Positions 6,401-8,979 of a DNA stretch of 8,979 bases are shown piece by piece. Position numbers and translations under genes: made by a program. The DNA is taken from the NCBI GenBank assembly GCA_031364505.1, contig JANLWK010000272.1, positions 1-8,979 of the forward strand, written 5' to 3'. A model generated the notes under the pieces. It saw only the letters and a program-made list of their open reading frames with translations, did no database searches and was not told the DNA's origin. Origin of the DNA: JANLWK01 sp031364505 (GTDB taxonomy: Bacteria; Eisenbacteria; RBG-16-71-46). Numbering within the stretch: the stretch's first letter is position 1; every line of letters starts with the position of its first letter.

Positions 6401-8809
6401 ACGCTGACGCCCGACCGCGAGCAGTACGGCCCCGGCGACAGCGCGCACGTCGCCGTCGAGACCCACGACGGCGCGGGGGCGCCCGTGGCCGCCGAGTTGT
6501 CGCTCGGCGTGGTCGGCGAGGCGATCTACTCGCTGCGCGCCGACGCGACGCCGGATCCTCACGACGTGTTCTACGGCAAGCGGCCGAACTGGGTGACGAC
6601 GTCGATCGCGTTCCCGAGCCTGCTGCTCGGCGGCGCCGACAAAAGCGGGCGCGAGGAGCCTCGCCGTGATTTCCGCGACGTGGCGCTGTGGGCGCCGATC
6701 GTCACGACCGGGGCCGACGGCCGCGCGCGCGTCGGGCTCAAGTACCCGGACAACCTCACGACGTGGCGCATGACGAGCCGCGGACTCACCGACGCGACAC
6801 TCGTCGGTCGCACCGTGGCGAAGACGCTCGTCACCAAGGACATCGTGGCCCGGCTCGCGGGCCCGCGTTTCTTCATCGCCGGCGACCAGGCCTCGCTCGT
6901 GAGCGTCGTGAACAACCGGACGGCAGCACCGCTCACGGGCGGCGAGACGACGCTCGAGGCGAAGGGCGTGACGCTGGCCGGCCCGGCGAAGGCCGCGTTC
7001 AGCGCGCCCGCCCGCGGCGAGGCGCGCGCGACGTGGGCGATTCGCGTGCCGGCCGAGGCGCCGGCCGACAGCGCCCAGGCCACGCTCACGCTGCGCGCCC
7101 GCACGAAGACCGACTCGGACGCGCTGGAGATCTCGATCCTGCTGCGCCCCCGCGCGGTCACGGTGCGGTCGAGCGGCGGCGGCGTCGCGAGCGCCCCCGG
7201 GCGCACGCTGCCGGTGCCGTTGCCGAACGATCTCCTGCGCGCGGGCAGCGCCGTCACGATCGACGTGTCGCCGTCGGCGCTCGGCATGGCGCTCGCCGGC
7301 GCGGACGGATTGATGCTCTATCCGTACGGCTGCACCGAACAGACCGCGAACGCGATCCTCGCCGGCACGGCGCTCGTGCGCGCGGTGAAACCGGCGCCGC
7401 AGCCGCCGCCGGGCTGGAGCGCGCCCGCGGACCGGCTCGCGCCATACCTGCGGCGACTCGCCTCGATGCAGCTCGACGAGGGCGGATGGGGCTGGTGGAA
7501 GCCGGGCGAGTTCGATCCGTACCTGTCGGCGCTCGCGCTCGACGCGCTGGCGCAGGCGACGCGGCTCGAGCTGGCGCCCGCCGAGGCGAGACAGGCACTG
7601 GCAAACGGCGCGAGCCGCCTGCCGCGCACGTTCGCCGAGACGCGCGACCTGGACGGCGAGGCGTACCTGCTGGCGCACCTCGTAGCACTGCCGGGCATCC
7701 CCGCGGTCGACGAGCGGCTCAGCGATCTCAAGTCACGACTCGGCTCGCTGGCCGACAACCTCTACGCGAACCGCAAGGACCTCGGCAACGCGGGGCTCGC
7801 ACTCGCCGCGCAGGGGTTCGCGGGAATCGGCCGCGCCACGCAGGCCGCGGAGCTCGTGAGCCTGCTGATGTCGCGCGCGATCAAGGACTCGCACGGACTC
7901 CACTGGACCGCCGACCCGCACCGCGCCAGTGCATGGTACGGCGAGGACCTGGACGCCACGGGCCATGCGCTCGCGGCGATGGCGCGCGTCACGCCGAAGG
8001 ACGCCCGCGCGGCCGAGGTCGTGCGCTGGCTCGCGGCGCGGCGCACCGGCCTCGGCTGGCGCACCACGCTCACGACCGCGCCGATCACCGTTGGCCTCGC
8101 CGCCTACTCCGCCACGCGCGCCGCCGAAGCCGCGCCCGCGGGGCGCATGCGCATCGACTGGAACGGCGAGACGCTGCTCGATCGCACGCTGCAGCCCGCC
8201 GACGTGTACGCGTCGAATCCGCTGCGCGTCGTGGTGCCGGGCTCGAGGCTCAAGCCCGGCGACAACCGGCTGGCGCTCACGGTCAGCGGCGGCGCGCCGG
8301 CATACGTGGCGTGGGAGGCGCGCGCCCGCGTGCCGAGCCCGGGCCCCGACACACGCAAGGAGACGCGGCTTCGCGTCACGCGCGAGTTCCTGCGCGTGGA
8401 GCGCACCGCCGACCGGCGCGGCCGGCCGCAGTACCTGTCGTCACCGCTCGAGCCCGGAACGCCGCCGCGCGTGGGCGAACAGATCATGGTGCGCCTGACA
8501 CTCACGGCACCCGAGGCGCTCGACCACCTGCTGATCGTTGATCCGCGCGCCGCCGGCTTCGAGGTGGACGCGCTGCTGCCCGAGGGCGTCGACCGCCCGT
8601 ACGGCACGAATGGCGAAGAGCACGACGACCACGTCGCGTTCTTCGTCGACCATCTCGAGCCGGGCGACACTGCGATCGAGTACCTGGTGCGCCCCGAGCT
8701 GGCCGGCACGTTCACTGCACTGCCACCCGAAGCGGGCGGCATGTACGAACCCGAGCTGCTCGTCCGCGGCGCCGAGGCGAAGGTCACCGTGGTGGAGGGC
8801 GTGAAGTAA
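3452..8809 (+). CDS. Bacterial alpha-2-macroglobulin (thioester protease trap), exported
   Basis: Very large exported protein (1785 residues). In Gram-negative bacteria such macroglobulins act in the periplasm: cleavage of a bait segment triggers a shape change and covalent capture of the attacking protease through a Cys-Gln thioester. Residues 17-42 form a signal peptide with likely cleavage after AHA; there is no lipobox cysteine, so it should be soluble, unlike lipoprotein E. coli YfhM. Three carboxypeptidase-regulatory-like beta-sandwich repeats follow at about 46-131, 135-226 and 227-312. Next come macroglobulin-type strands, then the MG2 hallmark YTDRPIYRPG (548-557) and further MG domains to about 1060. 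A charged, bait-like stretch KSGREEPRRDF lies just before the A2M signature YPDNLTTWR (1098-1106). The thioester YGCTEQT has C1294 and Q1297. The helical toroid includes SMQLDEGGWGWW (1338-1349), and a C-terminal receptor-like MG domain spans about 1674-1785. C1294 is the only cysteine I find. No PBP1C gene is visible nearby; the upstream genes encode VanW and AMMECR1-like proteins. Confidence 0.96.
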   Translation: MVRMVPQVDETRPAARFARLRFTAVVLAALLAGSVAAASAHAAALVRLSGRVIDSETQAPISNVDVELSNQSGGQGYFRSRTNARGEFAMQRIPSDRWYTLTVGAEGYADFVLGGWQFPAAQRAVELLVPLDKAGAVEVRATKSDGRTPVPGARVSLIEERGDSWWEGWRPPPAPRFTDDKGSTRFEGLRAGTYTVTADVAGLRPAEARNVQVRRGETRTLPLPMTRPASLAGTVKLADGGPVSGIAVTARGPAEGVGTTDADGAFAIGDLPPGRFRLDVSSDGFDSFVSRETYALGEGDSREGVSLVVTPKPPEFAFVIDREAFLPEATVRVGLRSFRVDGVDLAVFRIPPERLLDDTRDVRRNAATGDTTGLARLTTWRHVVGAGPEWTWREGELLIPEPLSPGAYVLRGTGGGLVRAIPFFVTDLGLLVKRSSSQVFTSVASLRSGQPVEDARIYAIPIAMTPLKDAKGWAEALAVRRGQPPIRSDARGIATIATPNGVPATMGGRVAGPVRLRIVAVSEAHGVAVADAPLAAAAEQGGDALFLYTDRPIYRPGHTINWKAFARRSRGPEYALPPPAPVSLTLSGPDGATLDVKAATLSAHGSADGSITLPNELALGDWTLSARAGAAAGSATVGVQQYRKPEYRVDVEPDRAVYVNGDEVRFRIAANYFFGAPVFGATVRYNLFESRIGDDWDRDFDEGGPTGYGRVLKTGETRTDLDGRADVIVTPDRAGYDRKLTLEVEVIDASNRTVSGRGTTIVGRGLFTLSVRPRSWVVAAGAAVPIEVLTRDHTGAPVSAAVTIELDQQAWNPITHRYTRSTRPLATTTVTTDRTGRAVVNLTPSPARPGQIMVHARAEDARRNRITADASVWAWDEDVTDYAYRYPALEVMADRDRYAPGDTVRVLINSEVKNAPAIATLEGRDLYDTRIVTLNGGTGLATFVLKPEYAPNAFVSVHVRKGREVHSRALELSVDANRHDLKITLTPDREQYGPGDSAHVAVETHDGAGAPVAAELSLGVVGEAIYSLRADATPDPHDVFYGKRPNWVTTSIAFPSLLLGGADKSGREEPRRDFRDVALWAPIVTTGADGRARVGLKYPDNLTTWRMTSRGLTDATLVGRTVAKTLVTKDIVARLAGPRFFIAGDQASLVSVVNNRTAAPLTGGETTLEAKGVTLAGPAKAAFSAPARGEARATWAIRVPAEAPADSAQATLTLRARTKTDSDALEISILLRPRAVTVRSSGGGVASAPGRTLPVPLPNDLLRAGSAVTIDVSPSALGMALAGADGLMLYPYGCTEQTANAILAGTALVRAVKPAPQPPPGWSAPADRLAPYLRRLASMQLDEGGWGWWKPGEFDPYLSALALDALAQATRLELAPAEARQALANGASRLPRTFAETRDLDGEAYLLAHLVALPGIPAVDERLSDLKSRLGSLADNLYANRKDLGNAGLALAAQGFAGIGRATQAAELVSLLMSRAIKDSHGLHWTADPHRASAWYGEDLDATGHALAAMARVTPKDARAAEVVRWLAARRTGLGWRTTLTTAPITVGLAAYSATRAAEAAPAGRMRIDWNGETLLDRTLQPADVYASNPLRVVVPGSRLKPGDNRLALTVSGGAPAYVAWEARARVPSPGPDTRKETRLRVTREFLRVERTADRRGRPQYLSSPLEPGTPPRVGEQIMVRLTLTAPEALDHLLIVDPRAAGFEVDALLPEGVDRPYGTNGEEHDDHVAFFVDHLEPGDTAIEYLVRPELAGTFTALPPEAGGMYEPELLVRGAEAKVTVVEGVK

Positions 8810-8826
8810 CGTCGTTGCACGTCGCA

Positions 8827-8857
8827 CCGGATGCTCCGGCGCGGGAGGGGCATCCGG
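8827..8857 (+). terminator. Possible stem-loop after the macroglobulin gene
   Basis: CCGGATGC at 8827-8834 is complementary to GCATCCGG at 8850-8857, giving an 8-bp stem with a 15-nt loop that starts 18 bases after the stop codon. A competing small hairpin (CCGGA-TGC-TCCGG, 8827-8839) uses the same left arm. There is no T-tract, so it is not a standard Rho-independent terminator. It could aid Rho-dependent termination or protect the 3' end of the mRNA, or simply reflect the repeat element next to it. Confidence 0.35.
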
Positions 8858-8979
8858 AGGCACGCGGACAGGGCACGCTCGCCTTCGCTCCTGCTACGGC
8901 TCGCTGCCTCTGGCTGCGCTCCGCCATCCTGGCTGCGCGCGCCATTCACACGCCCTGTCCGCGTGCCTCCGGATGCCCC
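8847..8979. repeat. Perfect 28-bp inverted repeat around a 77-nt spacer, reaching the window edge
   Basis: The left arm 8847-8874 (starts GGGGCATCCGGAGGCACG) is exactly complementary to the right arm 8952-8979, 28 of 28 bases. The right arm ends at the last base of the window, so the true arm length and any flanking duplication cannot be seen. The spacer 8875-8951 is rich in GCTC/GGCTGCG words, including an approximate 19-bp tandem repeat (CTGGCTGCGC at 8910 and 8929), and shows no credible gene. Options are a large transcription-terminating hairpin between converging genes, a REP/BIME-type intergenic repeat, or a MITE-like element with 28-bp terminal inverted repeats. The symmetry is certain; the nature is not. 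Confidence 0.85.

Noticed and set aside
4588..6669. A 693-residue frame, and a 617-residue one at 6688-8541, in an alternative plus frame of the macroglobulin gene
   Set aside because: Both are Arg-rich, low-complexity shadows. The true frame carries continuous macroglobulin motifs from end to end without a frameshift.
2483..7678. A 1731-residue open frame on the minus strand, antisense to the AMMECR1-like and macroglobulin genes
   Set aside because: It is extremely rich in Arg, His, Ala and Val with no recognisable domain, and lies opposite genes with clear domain matches. Stop-free antisense frames are expected in GC-rich coding DNA.
8810..8846. Standard Rho-independent terminator after the macroglobulin gene
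   Set aside because: Stems exist but no run of T follows any of them, so only a weaker stem-loop call is made.
8104..8949. A 281-residue minus-strand frame starting inside the right-edge repeat
   Set aside because: It is Ser/Arg-rich, runs antisense to the macroglobulin C-terminal domain and begins in the repeat spacer. It looks like a spurious frame.

Overview
The window is very GC-rich (roughly 70% by eye) with G/C-ending codons throughout. It holds six protein-coding genes in two divergent, tightly packed operons. Three of the products have Sec-type signal peptides, and one is a large periplasmic-type alpha-2-macroglobulin. This suggests a high-GC Gram-negative (diderm) bacterium, for example from Acidobacteriota, Gemmatimonadota, Myxococcota or a related candidate phylum. 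The sequence alone does not settle which. No rRNA, tRNA, CRISPR array, transposase or phage gene was seen.

Left operon (minus strand, read from about 1924 down past base 1). It encodes a crotonase-fold enoyl-CoA hydratase/isomerase homologue (1079-1924), a DNA-3-methyladenine glycosylase I (tag, 515-1075) and a class I/II PLP aminotransferase (from 518, cut by the window edge). The genes are 3 nt apart or overlap by ATGA, so they are probably co-transcribed and partly translationally coupled. They look like a housekeeping mixture of acyl-CoA metabolism, alkylation repair and amino-acid metabolism, not one pathway. The crotonase lacks both glutamates used by classical hydratases but keeps an aspartate typical of isomerases.

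Intergenic region (1925-2063). This 139-nt divergent gap has a plausible but unproven sigma-70-like promoter for the right operon.

Right operon (plus strand, 2064-8809). It encodes a secreted VanW-domain protein (2064-2810), a secreted AMMECR1-like protein (2807-3430, ATGA overlap) and a 1785-residue bacterial alpha-2-macroglobulin (3452-8809) with an intact CxEQ thioester. The macroglobulin is expected to trap foreign proteases in the periplasm. The two small exported proteins have no established function. Finding them in one transcription unit with a thioester macroglobulin, and with no pbpC (the usual partner) in view, is the most interesting aspect of the window: a candidate three-component envelope system.

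Right edge (8810-8979). Noncoding DNA with a perfect 28-bp inverted repeat around a 77-nt spacer. The right arm ends at the last base of the window, so the full element is not visible. It could be a transcription-ending hairpin, a REP-like repeat or a small MITE-like element.
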